From CAVQXR01 sp963717955 (GTDB taxonomy: Bacteria > Actinomycetota > Thermoleophilia > Gaiellales > Gaiellaceae), in NCBI GenBank assembly GCA_963717955.1, contig CAVQXR010000001.1, positions 248,001-312,000 of the forward strand: a DNA stretch of 64,000 nt, read 5' to 3'. Made by a program: the position numbers and the translations under genes. Shown one piece after another: positions 42,006 to 49,785 of this stretch. The notes beneath the pieces were generated by a model, which was given only the letters and a program-made list of their open reading frames with translations, made no database searches and was not told the origin of the DNA. Each line of letters begins with the position of its first letter. Positions within the stretch are counted from its first letter, which is position 1.

Positions 42006-42725
42006 GTGGCGAAGAGAAGCAGCATCTTCGATGCGATCGGCTCGGGCAGCGTCAGCCGCGTCAAGCGGTTCCTGACGCTCCACCCGGAGGCGCTCGCCGA
42101 GAAGGACGAGAACGGCCTCTCGCCGCTCATGGCGGCCCTCTATGCGTCAGACGAGGCGATCGTCGCGGTGCTGCTCGAGCGCGGAGCGAAGCCGAACCAC
42201 TTCGAGGCGACTGCGCTCGGCGACGTCGACCTGCTCGCCGTGCAGCTGCGTCGGAGCGGCAAGCGCGCGACCGCCTTTTCGAAGGACGGCTTCAGCGCGC
42301 TGCACTACGCCGCATTCTTCGGCCAGGCCGCGGCGGCGTCGCTGCTCCTCGAGCACGGCGCGGACGTCGAGGCCGAGTCCCGCAACCGGCAGCTTCCCGG
42401 GCTGCATCCGCTTCACAGCGCCGTCGCGGGACGCGCGCCGCTCGCGCTCGTGACGATCCTGCTCGACGGCGGCGCCGACCCGAACGCCCAGCAGAGCGGC
42501 GGCTGGACCGCGCTGCACACCGCGGCGATCGGCGGCGACCTCGCCGTCGTCCAGCTCCTGCTCTCGCGCGGAGCGCTCGCCTGGATCGAGGCGTACGACA
42601 TGACCCGTCCGCTCGACTTCGCGATCGAGCGACGCCACCACGAGATCGTCCGGCTCCTGAAGAAGCAGCCGAAGCGGACGGCCGAAGTGAGGCGGGCGCG
42701 CAGCGCGCCGGCGCGTGAGCTCTAA
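42006..42725 (+). CDS. ankyrin-repeat protein
   Basis: 239 residues. Ankyrin units are seen at about 30-65 (ENGLSPLMAALYASDEAIVA), 95-125 (DGFSALHYAAFFGQAAAASL), 135-165 (PLHSAVAGRAPLALVTILLD) and 170-200 (GWTALHTAAIGGDLAVVQLL), each with the TxLHxAA helix-turn-helix. No signal peptide or catalytic domain, so a cytosolic protein-binding role is likely. The N-terminal KRSSIFDAIGSGSVSRVKRF is a capping repeat. It begins with GTG and is probably leaderless; the end overlaps the convergent beta-propeller gene by 4 bp. Confidence 0.88.
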   Translation: MAKRSSIFDAIGSGSVSRVKRFLTLHPEALAEKDENGLSPLMAALYASDEAIVAVLLERGAKPNHFEATALGDVDLLAVQLRRSGKRATAFSKDGFSALHYAAFFGQAAAASLLLEHGADVEAESRNRQLPGLHPLHSAVAGRAPLALVTILLDGGADPNAQQSGGWTALHTAAIGGDLAVVQLLLSRGALAWIEAYDMTRPLDFAIERRHHEIVRLLKKQPKRTAEVRRARSAPAREL

Positions 42726-43777
42726 GGCGTGTAGCGCGTCACGGTGCCGTCGCCGTAGTTCGTGATCCAGAGCGAGCCCGCCCCGACGGCCAGACCGAGC
42801 GGGTTGCGGCCGGCCGCGATCGTACGCTCGTCGACGAGCGCGGAGGCCGGGTCGATCCGATAGACCGGCGCCGTCTCCCCCGGCAGGGCGAGCGCGACCG
42901 CGTACACGCTGTCCAGACCGGCGGCAATCGACGTCCGGCCACCCTCCGAGATCCGGATCGTCGCGACGAGCTGATTCGTCCCGGGATCGATCTCGACGAC
43001 CGTTCCGTTGTTGGAGCTCACCCAGACGGCACCCGCGCCAGCCGCGAGGAATTCCGGGAGGTTCGGGACGAGGATCGTTCGCACGACCTCGTTCGACCGC
43101 GGATCGATGCGCGACACGGCTCCGTCAGCTCCGTCCGGCGGATCGCTCGTCGCGACCCAGACCGAGCCGAACCCGACGACGATGCCCTGCGGGAAGCCGT
43201 CGAGCTCGATCTCGGCGAGCGTCTCCCCGGTCTCCGGGTCGAGTCGCGTGACGAGGCCGAGGTTCGGGCTCGTGACCCAGACCCCGCGGGCGTTCGCTGC
43301 GACACAGGCGGCATCCTCGACGGGGATGAGGCGGCTGGAGCGGCCCCGCTCCGTCGCGATCCGCGAGACGTTGCCGGACAGCGTCGTTGCCCATACCCGG
43401 CCGGCGGCGACGTCGATTCCGCAGGGCCGCTCGCTCCCGAGCTCGTCACCGGCCCCGATCCGGCCCGTCACCTTGCCCGTCGCCGCGTCGATCCGTGTCA
43501 CCCGGCGGCCGTCGCGGACGACCCACGCGCTCCCCTCGCCGACGGCGACGGCGTTCGGGAACCCGCCGACGTCGATCGCCGACGTCTGACCCTCGTCGGG
43601 CAGCTCGACGATGCCGGTGTCGATCGCCTCGGTCGCTCCGGTGTCAACCGTGAAGGAGGTTCCGGTCCCCGCGGTCGTCTCGTCACCCCGGAGCCAGAGC
43701 ACGACGCCGGCGAACACTCCGAGCCCGATGATCAGGCCGACGATCGCGGCCAGTGCGGCTGTCGTCTGCCGGCTCAC
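42722..43777 (-). CDS. membrane-anchored YncE-like beta-propeller protein
   Basis: 351 residues from GTG at 43777. One N-terminal membrane segment (TTAALAAIVGLIIGLGVFAG) is followed by a Thr-rich linker and an extracytoplasmic seven-bladed propeller. Repeats of the type VAVGEGSAWVVRDGRRVTRI and IVVGFGSVWVATSDPP end in DPxTxxxV turns, as in YncE/NHL-like proteins. Function unknown; possibly binds cell-envelope ligands. Two in-frame codons allow longer forms, but these lack a clear membrane start. Confidence 0.82.
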   Translation of the reverse strand: MSRQTTAALAAIVGLIIGLGVFAGVVLWLRGDETTAGTGTSFTVDTGATEAIDTGIVELPDEGQTSAIDVGGFPNAVAVGEGSAWVVRDGRRVTRIDAATGKVTGRIGAGDELGSERPCGIDVAAGRVWATTLSGNVSRIATERGRSSRLIPVEDAACVAANARGVWVTSPNLGLVTRLDPETGETLAEIELDGFPQGIVVGFGSVWVATSDPPDGADGAVSRIDPRSNEVVRTILVPNLPEFLAAGAGAVWVSSNNGTVVEIDPGTNQLVATIRISEGGRTSIAAGLDSVYAVALALPGETAPVYRIDPASALVDERTIAAGRNPLGLAVGAGSLWITNYGDGTVTRYTP

Positions 43778-43897
43778 GCAATCTCGATCATTCGCGGCGC
43801 TGCTCCTCGTTCCTCGTTGCCCGGGTGGCGACGGCGCCGCGAGGTTCCCGAACGATAGTCCTCCGGGAATCGGCGCCGCCCGGCACAAACCGGCACC

Positions 43898-43927
43898 TTG
43901 ACGCGCCTCGGGCAGGCTCGGTAACCT
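43898..43927 (+). promoter_or_regulatory. promoter of the rsgA leader
   Basis: TTGACG (43898-43903) and TAACCT (43922-43927), spaced 18 bp, give a sigma-70-like promoter. The expected start lies near 43934, about 37 bases ahead of the leader mini-ORF. Confidence 0.55.
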
Positions 43928-43970
43928 CTGACCGGACACCGTAACCCGCGACGACAAGGAGGGATGGAAG

Positions 43971-44018
43971 ATGAATGCATCGACCGCCAGCTCCGGTTGC
44001 GGGCCCGCGCTGAGCTGA
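43971..44018 (+). CDS. 15-residue leader mini-ORF ahead of rsgA
   Basis: ATG at 43971 has an excellent binding site (AAGGAGGG, seven bases upstream) but encodes only MNASTASSGCGPALS. It ends four bases before a hairpin that precedes the rsgA start. The site is better than that of rsgA (TTG start), which suggests a leader peptide controlling rsgA translation. An overlapping 43-codon frame from ATG 43964 ends in the rsgA start (TTGA) but has no spacing to the binding site. Confidence 0.5.
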   Translation: MNASTASSGCGPALS

Positions 44019-44021
44019 CCG

Positions 44022-44077
44022 TCGTGATGAGACGCGGCTCGGCGCCGCCCGCCGCACGCCGACCTGCATCATCACGA
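44022..44077 (+). promoter_or_regulatory. hairpin directly ahead of the rsgA ribosome binding site
   Basis: TCGTGATGA (44022-44030) and TCATCACGA (44069-44077) are perfect complements with a GC-rich 38-base loop; GGAGAGG of rsgA begins at the next base. Ribosomes on the leader ORF would stop at its edge, so it could expose or hide the rsgA site. Confidence 0.45.
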
Positions 44078-44091
44078 GGAGAGGATTCAGC

Positions 44092-45171
44092 TTGACGCAC
44101 GATCATGCACTCGAAGCCCTCGGCTGGACAGCCGAGCGCTCGAGCGAGTTCGAGTCGCACGCGGCCGCCGGCCTGGCGCCGGCCCGTGTCGGCATCCAGT
44201 ACCGAGGGGGGTACGTGCTGTTCACGGCAGCCGGTGAGCTCCGTGCGGACGCCTCCGGCAAGCTCCGGCGCGAGGCGCTGCCCGCCGTCGGCGACTGGGT
44301 CGCCTACGAGCTGCTGCCCGAGGGCAAGGGGCTCGTCCACGCGATCCTGCCCCGCACCTCGAAGTTCTCCCGCGCCCAGCGCGATCTCGCCCGCAACAGC
44401 GTTCAGGCCGCCGGCGAGCAGGTGATCGCCGCGAATGTCGACGTCGTGCTCGTCGTCAGCGACCTCGTCGGCGACCTGAGCCTCCGCCGCCTCGAGCGCT
44501 ACCTCGTCGCGGCCTGGCAGAGCGGCGCCGACCCCGTCGTCGTCCTCACGAAGCTCGATCTCTGCGACGATCCCGCACCGCTCCTGGCGGAGGTCGGTTC
44601 GGTCACGGTCGGCCTTCCGGTCGTGGCCGTCTCCAACGTGACCGGGGAGGGCGTCGACGAGATCCGCCGGCTGCTCACGGGCGGTCGCACGGCCGCTCTC
44701 GTCGGCTCCTCCGGCGTCGGGAAGTCGACGCTCGTGAACCGGCTGCTCGGGCACGAGGCCCAGGCGGTCCAGGAGACCCGTGCCGACGGCCGGGGCCGGC
44801 ACACGACGACGAGCCGCAGGCTCTTCCCTGTCCCCGGCGGCGGTCTGCTCCTCGACACGCCCGGGCTCCGCGTCATCGAGCCGTGGGAAGGAGAGGGGGA
44901 GGGGTTCGACGCCGCGTTCGGCGAGGTGGCCGACCTCGTCGCCGCGTGCCGGTTCAGCAATTGCCGTCACGAGACGGAGCCCGGCTGTGCCGTGCGGGAC
45001 GCGCTCGCCGAGGGCCGTCTCGACCGGGAGCGCTACGAGAGCTACCGGCGGCTCGAGCGAGAGAACGCCCACCTTGCACGAAAGGGGGACAAGGCAGCAG
45101 AGTCGGCCGAGCGCAAGCGCTGGAAGGCCGTGACCCGGGAGTACCGCGATCGCGATCGGCTCCGGCCGTGA
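44092..45171 (+). CDS. rsgA: ribosome small-subunit-dependent GTPase RsgA
   Basis: 359 residues. A late-stage 30S assembly GTPase with circularly permuted motifs: OB fold at about 35-95 (GDWVAYELLPEGKG), TKLDL (G4) near 161, SNVTGEGVDEI, P-loop GSSGVGKSTLVNRLLG near 204-219, HTTTSRRLFPVP (G2), DTPGLRVIE (G3), then the zinc site CRFSNCRHETEPGC and a basic C-terminal helix. The start is TTG at 44092 with GGAGAGG upstream; no better start is present. It may be regulated by the mini-ORF and hairpin in its leader. Confidence 0.93.
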   Translation: MTHDHALEALGWTAERSSEFESHAAAGLAPARVGIQYRGGYVLFTAAGELRADASGKLRREALPAVGDWVAYELLPEGKGLVHAILPRTSKFSRAQRDLARNSVQAAGEQVIAANVDVVLVVSDLVGDLSLRRLERYLVAAWQSGADPVVVLTKLDLCDDPAPLLAEVGSVTVGLPVVAVSNVTGEGVDEIRRLLTGGRTAALVGSSGVGKSTLVNRLLGHEAQAVQETRADGRGRHTTTSRRLFPVPGGGLLLDTPGLRVIEPWEGEGEGFDAAFGEVADLVAACRFSNCRHETEPGCAVRDALAEGRLDRERYESYRRLERENAHLARKGDKAAESAERKRWKAVTREYRDRDRLRP

Positions 45172-45285
45172 GCCTGCGCGTGCGTTCGAGGTCTGGAGAA
45201 AGGAGCTGTGACCGCGAGGAGAGCGTACGAGGGCTCGGGGCCCTGCGCCGCCCGAGCCGGTAGCCTGGCGAGCGGAGGTGATGAC

Positions 45286-45684
45286 ATGGCGAGCAAGGTG
45301 ACGAAGAGCGATGCGGAGTGGCGCGCGCAGCTGTCGCCCGAGCAGTACCGGGTGCTGCGCGAGCACGGAACGGAGCGCGCCTTCACGGGTGCGTACTGCG
45401 ACACGAAGGAACCGGGCGTCTACCGGTGCGCCGGCTGCGGCGCCGAGCTCTTCCGGTCGCGCGAGAAGTACGACTCGGGCAGCGGCTGGCCGTCGTTCTG
45501 GGAGCCGGCCGACCCTGCGGCCGTCGAGACCGAATCCGATCGATCGCTCGGCATGCAGCGCACCGAGGTGCACTGCACAGCGTGCGGTGGCCATCTCGGC
45601 CACGTGTTCGAGGACGGGCCGCAGCCGACCGGCCTGCGGTACTGCATCAACTCGGCGGCGCTGAGCCGCGAGGAGCATCCGTAG
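45286..45684 (+). CDS. msrB: peptide methionine-(R)-S-oxide reductase MsrB
   Basis: 132 residues. Zinc ligands are CAGCGAELF and CTACGGHLGHVF; YDSGSGWPSFWEP is the substrate loop; the catalytic Cys is in RYCINSAALS. It reduces methionine-R-sulfoxide in proteins with thioredoxin. Start ATG 45286 has GCGGAGG upstream; longer frames run into the intergenic region. A TAGCCT box 19 bases upstream could be its -10. Length is normal for the family. Confidence 0.95.
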   Translation: MASKVTKSDAEWRAQLSPEQYRVLREHGTERAFTGAYCDTKEPGVYRCAGCGAELFRSREKYDSGSGWPSFWEPADPAAVETESDRSLGMQRTEVHCTACGGHLGHVFEDGPQPTGLRYCINSAALSREEHP

Positions 45685-45723
45685 GGCCGGGACCCGGAGG
45701 TGAGGGCACTCGCCGGCTGCGCT

Positions 45724-46168
45724 TCACCGAGGCACCCCGGCTCCGGACGGGGCCCGTAGGTAGCGGGTCACGAAGCCGACGGGCTCGAAGCCGAGCTTCG
45801 CGTAGAGGTGCCTCGGCCAGTCGTTCTCGTCGGCCTGCAGGAACACGAGCGCGTGAGGCCGCGACGACCCGCTTGGCCTCGCAGGCCCCGAGGTCGGGCC
45901 CGAGTCGCACTGCCGCCGCCTCGTCCGGGACGATCAGCTCCCGATGCGCCAATCCGTAGTCGACGGCAAGCCGCTCGCCCTCGGAGACGAGCACCGCCGC
46001 CTCGACGCCGGCATCGTCCACCCACACGAGGTTGAGGTCGTAGGCGCGAGGAAGCTCGGGGACGAGCGCCGCGAAGCCGTACGGGAGGTGCTCCACCCGG
46101 TGCGGGGCCTTCAGCGTCATCCGCCGGAGGAAGTCGACCACGGCCGCCCGGCCCGTCGCGTTGTCCAT
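45724..46168 (-). pseudogene. GNAT acetyltransferase with a single-base frameshift
   Basis: From ATG 46168 the frame reads TLKAPHRVEHLPYGFAALVP, LNLVWVDDAGVEAAVLVSEG and GPDLGACEAKRVVA, then loses sense near base 45858. In the next frame the GNAT tail follows at once: PHALVFLQADENDWPRHLYA, then KLGFEPVGFVTRYLRAP, ending at TGA 45724. One extra G in GCGGCC restores a protein of about 148 residues. An assembly indel or a recent mutation would look the same. The uninterrupted alternative frame to 45647 gives an Arg-rich tail without family features. Confidence 0.75.
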
Positions 46169-46182
46169 CGTGGAGCGAAACC

Positions 46183-46223
46183 CTAGTGCTCCGTCTCAAG
46201 GGAATTCCGAGACGGAGCACTAG
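46183..46223. repeat. perfect 41-bp palindromic element
   Basis: CTAGTGCTCCGTCTC (46183-46197) and GAGACGGAGCACTAG (46209-46223) are exact inverted repeats around AAGGGAATTCC. Twenty-eight bases recur at 29837-29864. It sits between divergent genes and could act as a REP-like or MITE-like unit or a transcription-blocking hairpin. Confidence 0.85.
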
Positions 46224-46262
46224 ACGACCTCGGATGCGCGGCCCGCCCGTCCGCGACCCGGG

Positions 46263-46268
46263 TAGCAT
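46263..46268 (+). promoter_or_regulatory. -10 hexamer of a probable leaderless mRNA (carboxypeptidase)
   Basis: TAGCAT is nine bases before ATG 46278; no ribosome binding site lies between. Confidence 0.5.
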
Positions 46269-46277
46269 GCGGGCTCG

Positions 46278-47786
46278 ATGAGCGCGGCGTACGATGAGCT
46301 CCGGGAGCGCCTCGCCCAGGTCGCCGACCTCGGCCGGGTCATCCGCGTCCTCGGCTGGGACCAGCAGGTGATGATGCCGCGCGGAGGCGCGCGGCCCAGG
46401 GCGGAGCAGCTCGGGACGATGCGCCGGGTGATCCACGAGAGGTTCACCGACGACGAGGTCGGACGCCTGCTCGAGGAGCTGCGGCCGTTCGAGGAGAGCC
46501 TGCCCCACGATTCCCACGAGGCGTCGCTGATCCGCGTCGCGCGTCGCGACTACGAGAAGGCCGTGCGCGTGCCGACGGATCTCGCCGCCGAGCTCGCCCG
46601 TGCGGCCTCGGAAGGGCACGAGGTCTGGCTGAAGGCGCGGGCCGAATCCGACTTCGCCCAGTTCCTGCCGGCGCTGCAGCGCAACGTCGAGCTCAAGCAC
46701 CGCTACATCGAGTGCTTCGAGCCTGCCGCCGAGCCCTACGACGTGCTGCTCGACGACTACGAGCGCGGCGCCACCGCGGCCGAGGTGCGTGTCGTCTTCG
46801 ACCGGCTGAAGGAGGCGCTCGTGCCGCTGATCGCGGCGGTGCGGGACGGTGAGCCCGTCGACACGTCGTTCCTCTCCGGCCCGCTCCCGGTCGATCGCCA
46901 GCAAGCGCTCGTGAGGACGATCCTCGAGCGCTTCGGCTTCGACGAAAGCTCGTGGCGGCTCGACCTCACCGCGCATCCGTTCGCGTCGGGCTCCGGCGTC
47001 ACCGACATTCGCATCACGACGCGCTACGCGGAAGATAGCCTCACCGGCCTTTTCGCCGGCATGCACGAGTTCGGTCACGGCCTCTACGAGGCCGGGATGG
47101 CGCCCGAGCTCGATCGCACCCCGATCTGCGGCGGGGTGTCGCTCGGCCTCCACGAGTCGCAGAGCCGCCTCTGGGAGAACCTCGTCGGGCGGAGCCGTCC
47201 CTTCTGGCGACGTTTCTACCCCGAGGCGCAGAATGCGCTCCCGGACGCACTCGGCCATGTCCCCGAGGAGGCGTTCTGGCGGGCCGTCAACCGCGTCGAG
47301 CCCAGCCTGATCCGCGTCGAGGCGGACGAGGTCACATACGGCCTTCACGTCATCCTCCGCTTCGAGCTCGAGCAGGACATCCTCTCCGGCGCGGCCGAGC
47401 TCCGGGACCTGCCCGAGATCTGGAACGCCCGCATGAAGGAGTACCTCGGCGTCGACGTCCCGAACGACGCGAACGGCGTGCTGCAGGACGTGCACTGGTC
47501 GGGCGGGGTCATCGGCTACTTCCCGACCTATGCGCTCGGGAGCGTTATGTCGGTCCAGATCTGGGAGCGGCTGCGTCGCGACCTCCCGGATCTCGACGAC
47601 CAGATCGAGGCGGCCGACTTCGCGCCGCTCACCGAGTGGCTCCGCGAGCACCTCCACCGGCTGGGTCGCATGTTCACGCCCAAGGAGACGCTCGAGCGGG
47701 TCGTCGGCGGCCCGATCGATCCCGAGCCCTACATCGCCTACCTCCGCGAGAAGGTGGGTGCCGTGCACGGCGTCACGGCGTCGTAG
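46278..47786 (+). CDS. M32 carboxypeptidase (Taq type)
   Basis: 502 residues, normal for M32. The zinc site is MHEFGHGLYEAG near residue 261 (HExxH) with the third ligand Glu in GLHESQSRLWEN. Also conserved are LGWDQQVMMPRGGARPRAEQ at the N-terminus, DIRITTRYAEDSLTGLFAGM and the C-terminal WSGGVIGYFPTYALGSVM. A cytosolic metallocarboxypeptidase that removes C-terminal residues from peptides. It stands alone, transcribed from a leaderless-type promoter next to the 41-bp palindrome. Confidence 0.94.
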   Translation: MSAAYDELRERLAQVADLGRVIRVLGWDQQVMMPRGGARPRAEQLGTMRRVIHERFTDDEVGRLLEELRPFEESLPHDSHEASLIRVARRDYEKAVRVPTDLAAELARAASEGHEVWLKARAESDFAQFLPALQRNVELKHRYIECFEPAAEPYDVLLDDYERGATAAEVRVVFDRLKEALVPLIAAVRDGEPVDTSFLSGPLPVDRQQALVRTILERFGFDESSWRLDLTAHPFASGSGVTDIRITTRYAEDSLTGLFAGMHEFGHGLYEAGMAPELDRTPICGGVSLGLHESQSRLWENLVGRSRPFWRRFYPEAQNALPDALGHVPEEAFWRAVNRVEPSLIRVEADEVTYGLHVILRFELEQDILSGAAELRDLPEIWNARMKEYLGVDVPNDANGVLQDVHWSGGVIGYFPTYALGSVMSVQIWERLRRDLPDLDDQIEAADFAPLTEWLREHLHRLGRMFTPKETLERVVGGPIDPEPYIAYLREKVGAVHGVTAS

Positions 47787-47798
47787 AGGCGCGGGACC

Positions 47799-49721
47799 TC
47801 ATCCCGCCCGTGCGGGCGGACTCACGGCGCTGGAAGCCATAGCTCGACGGGCCGGTCGCCGATCTCGCCCGTCGGCGGCCGCGACCGCGTGCGGCTTCCA
47901 GTCGTTCCAGCGCAGCTCGAGCCGGCCGCGTACGCCCGCCGGCCCGATCATCGTGACGATCGCGCGCACGGCGCCCCCACGGCGGTTCCAGCTGACGTGG
48001 CCGCTCACGGCGACGTCCTTCACGTACCGGAGCCCGCGCGCGACGAAGTGCACCCGCTCGAGCCCCACCGTGGTGAACGTGCCACCCCGCAGGCCGACCC
48101 CCTCGGATCCGACCATGGTGAGCCAACGGGGGATCAGGTCGCCGACCGTCCAGGTCACGGCGGTGACGAGGCGGCGGTGGTCGACGCTCGACTGGAGGCG
48201 CCGCCCCTGCGGCGTAGGGGGAAGGGCCGCCGAGCGACGGGCGAAGCGGGGCACGAGCCGCACCTCGTTGTAGCGGGCCGCGCAGGTCGTATCCGGTGCG
48301 ATCCGCAGGCGCACGAACTCGACGACGATCGTCGAGGCGCAGCGGTCGAAGTCGCTGATGGCGCTGACGTGCACCATGTTGCGCACGTTCACGAACGTCG
48401 CGTTCGGGAACCGTGAGGCAACGAGACGCGCCCCCTCCGACGAGGTGAGCGAGTCGAGGTCGCCCGAGAGCACCAGCGTGGGAATCGCCGGGTAGGCCGC
48501 CGGCTCGGGGACCGGGAAGACATAGCGGCCCGGCGCGGGCCACTCGATACACGAGCGATACTCGGTCCAGGGCGAGCCGATCCAGTCGTCGATCGTGAAC
48601 GGCGCGAACGCCTCCGGATCCTCGGCCCGGAGCGTCGCGAGCGCCCGCTCGTACTGCGCCTGGCGTGTCTCGACGGGGGAGGAGATGTCCCAGAGCTGGG
48701 GGTAGTCGTTGCAGATCGTGGCGACGTACGCACCTTCCGACCAGTCGCGAACCGGGCCGCCGTCGCCCCAGTAGGTCTGCTCGGCGGCGAGCCGGAGCAG
48801 CGGCGCCGGGTCGCCGGCCAGGTGGGCCCGTCCCGCGGCGTCGAGCTCGCGGTAGACCGGGATGCCGTACGCGGCGCTCGCGGCGAGGTAGCCGAGCATG
48901 CCCGCATCGACGCGCACGCGGCGGCGCACGCCGTCGGCGTCGCGGGCGAAGCCGACCAGCGGATCCGCTCGCAGCGTGTCCGCGAGGCGATCGAGCCGGC
49001 CGACGATGTCGCCCCGGCAGCCGCGGTCGCGGCGGCAGGCGAAGCCGAAGGCGTCTCGCACCGCACGGTTGAGGTCGCGATACCAGGGATCCTGTCCTTC
49101 CACCGGGTACGCGGCGTCGAGGACGAGGGTCCGCAGCCTCTCGGGGTGGCGCACCGCGAACGTCTGGCCGAAGAACGTCCCGTAGGAGTCGCCGTAGAGG
49201 TCGACGCGCCGGAGCCCGAGCGCGTCGAGGACGAGCGCGAGATCGTCCGCGGCGAACGCCGTACCGTAGAGATCGGACCGCGAGCCGAGCTGGGCGCCGC
49301 ACAGGCCCACGTTGTGGATGTAGTCCCCCCGGTACGATTGGAGCGGCCGGCAGTTGATGGGCCTCGACGTTCCCGTGCCGCGGTTGTCGACGAGCAGCAG
49401 GTCCCGCCTGCCGAGGAGTGGCTCGAACAGGTCGAGGTAGCCGTCTCGGCTCGACGTGGTCGAGTACCCAGGGCCGCCCTCGGCGGCGACGATCGTGCCG
49501 AGCGAGGGGCGTTTGCGATCACGCCGTTCGTGGAGCTCGAGCCCGACCCGAAGCTTCCCCGCCGTCGGATCCGCCGGATCGAGCGGAACCGGGACGTGTC
49601 CACAGCGGGCATCGACGGCGGCGGGGCAGGAATGCCAGCTCACGCCCGCTGCGGCCGGGCCCGCGAGGAACAGGGCGCCTGATGCGGCAACGAGGCCGAG
49701 CCATCGTTTCACGGCCGACAC
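47799..49721 (-). CDS. secreted alpha/beta-hydrolase, S33 tripeptidyl-aminopeptidase-like
   Basis: 640 residues. Signal peptide VKRWLGLVAASGALFLAGPA ending at AAAGVS. The alpha/beta-hydrolase core holds the oxyanion segment AAEGGPGYSTTS, the nucleophile elbow LYGDSYGTFFG (Ser179), Asp in LVLSGDLDSLTSSEG and His in VRNMVHVSA. Cys pairs around 40, 124, 141 and 230-236 fit an extracellular enzyme. The C-terminal 180 residues after the His add a beta-rich domain not found in short homologues. It probably cleaves peptides outside the cell. The start is GTG. Confidence 0.87.
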   Translation of the reverse strand: MSAVKRWLGLVAASGALFLAGPAAAGVSWHSCPAAVDARCGHVPVPLDPADPTAGKLRVGLELHERRDRKRPSLGTIVAAEGGPGYSTTSSRDGYLDLFEPLLGRRDLLLVDNRGTGTSRPINCRPLQSYRGDYIHNVGLCGAQLGSRSDLYGTAFAADDLALVLDALGLRRVDLYGDSYGTFFGQTFAVRHPERLRTLVLDAAYPVEGQDPWYRDLNRAVRDAFGFACRRDRGCRGDIVGRLDRLADTLRADPLVGFARDADGVRRRVRVDAGMLGYLAASAAYGIPVYRELDAAGRAHLAGDPAPLLRLAAEQTYWGDGGPVRDWSEGAYVATICNDYPQLWDISSPVETRQAQYERALATLRAEDPEAFAPFTIDDWIGSPWTEYRSCIEWPAPGRYVFPVPEPAAYPAIPTLVLSGDLDSLTSSEGARLVASRFPNATFVNVRNMVHVSAISDFDRCASTIVVEFVRLRIAPDTTCAARYNEVRLVPRFARRSAALPPTPQGRRLQSSVDHRRLVTAVTWTVGDLIPRWLTMVGSEGVGLRGGTFTTVGLERVHFVARGLRYVKDVAVSGHVSWNRRGGAVRAIVTMIGPAGVRGRLELRWNDWKPHAVAAADGRDRRPARRAMASSAVSPPARAG

Positions 49722-49770
49722 CGTAGACGAACTCGGGCGGGGGTCATTCGGTGGTGGCGATTCCCTGCGC

Positions 49771-49776
49771 TACGCT
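49771..49776 (+). promoter_or_regulatory. -10 hexamer of a probable leaderless mRNA (adenylate cyclase-ATPase)
   Basis: TACGCT lies nine bases before GTG 49786, with no binding site between. Confidence 0.5.
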
Positions 49777-49785
49777 TCCGCCCTC

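Noticed and set aside
43964..44095. A 43-codon gene overlapping the rsgA start
   Set aside because: The ATG directly abuts the AAGGAGGG site with no spacing, and the product is Arg/Ala-rich like other shadows. The 15-codon frame seven bases downstream is better placed.
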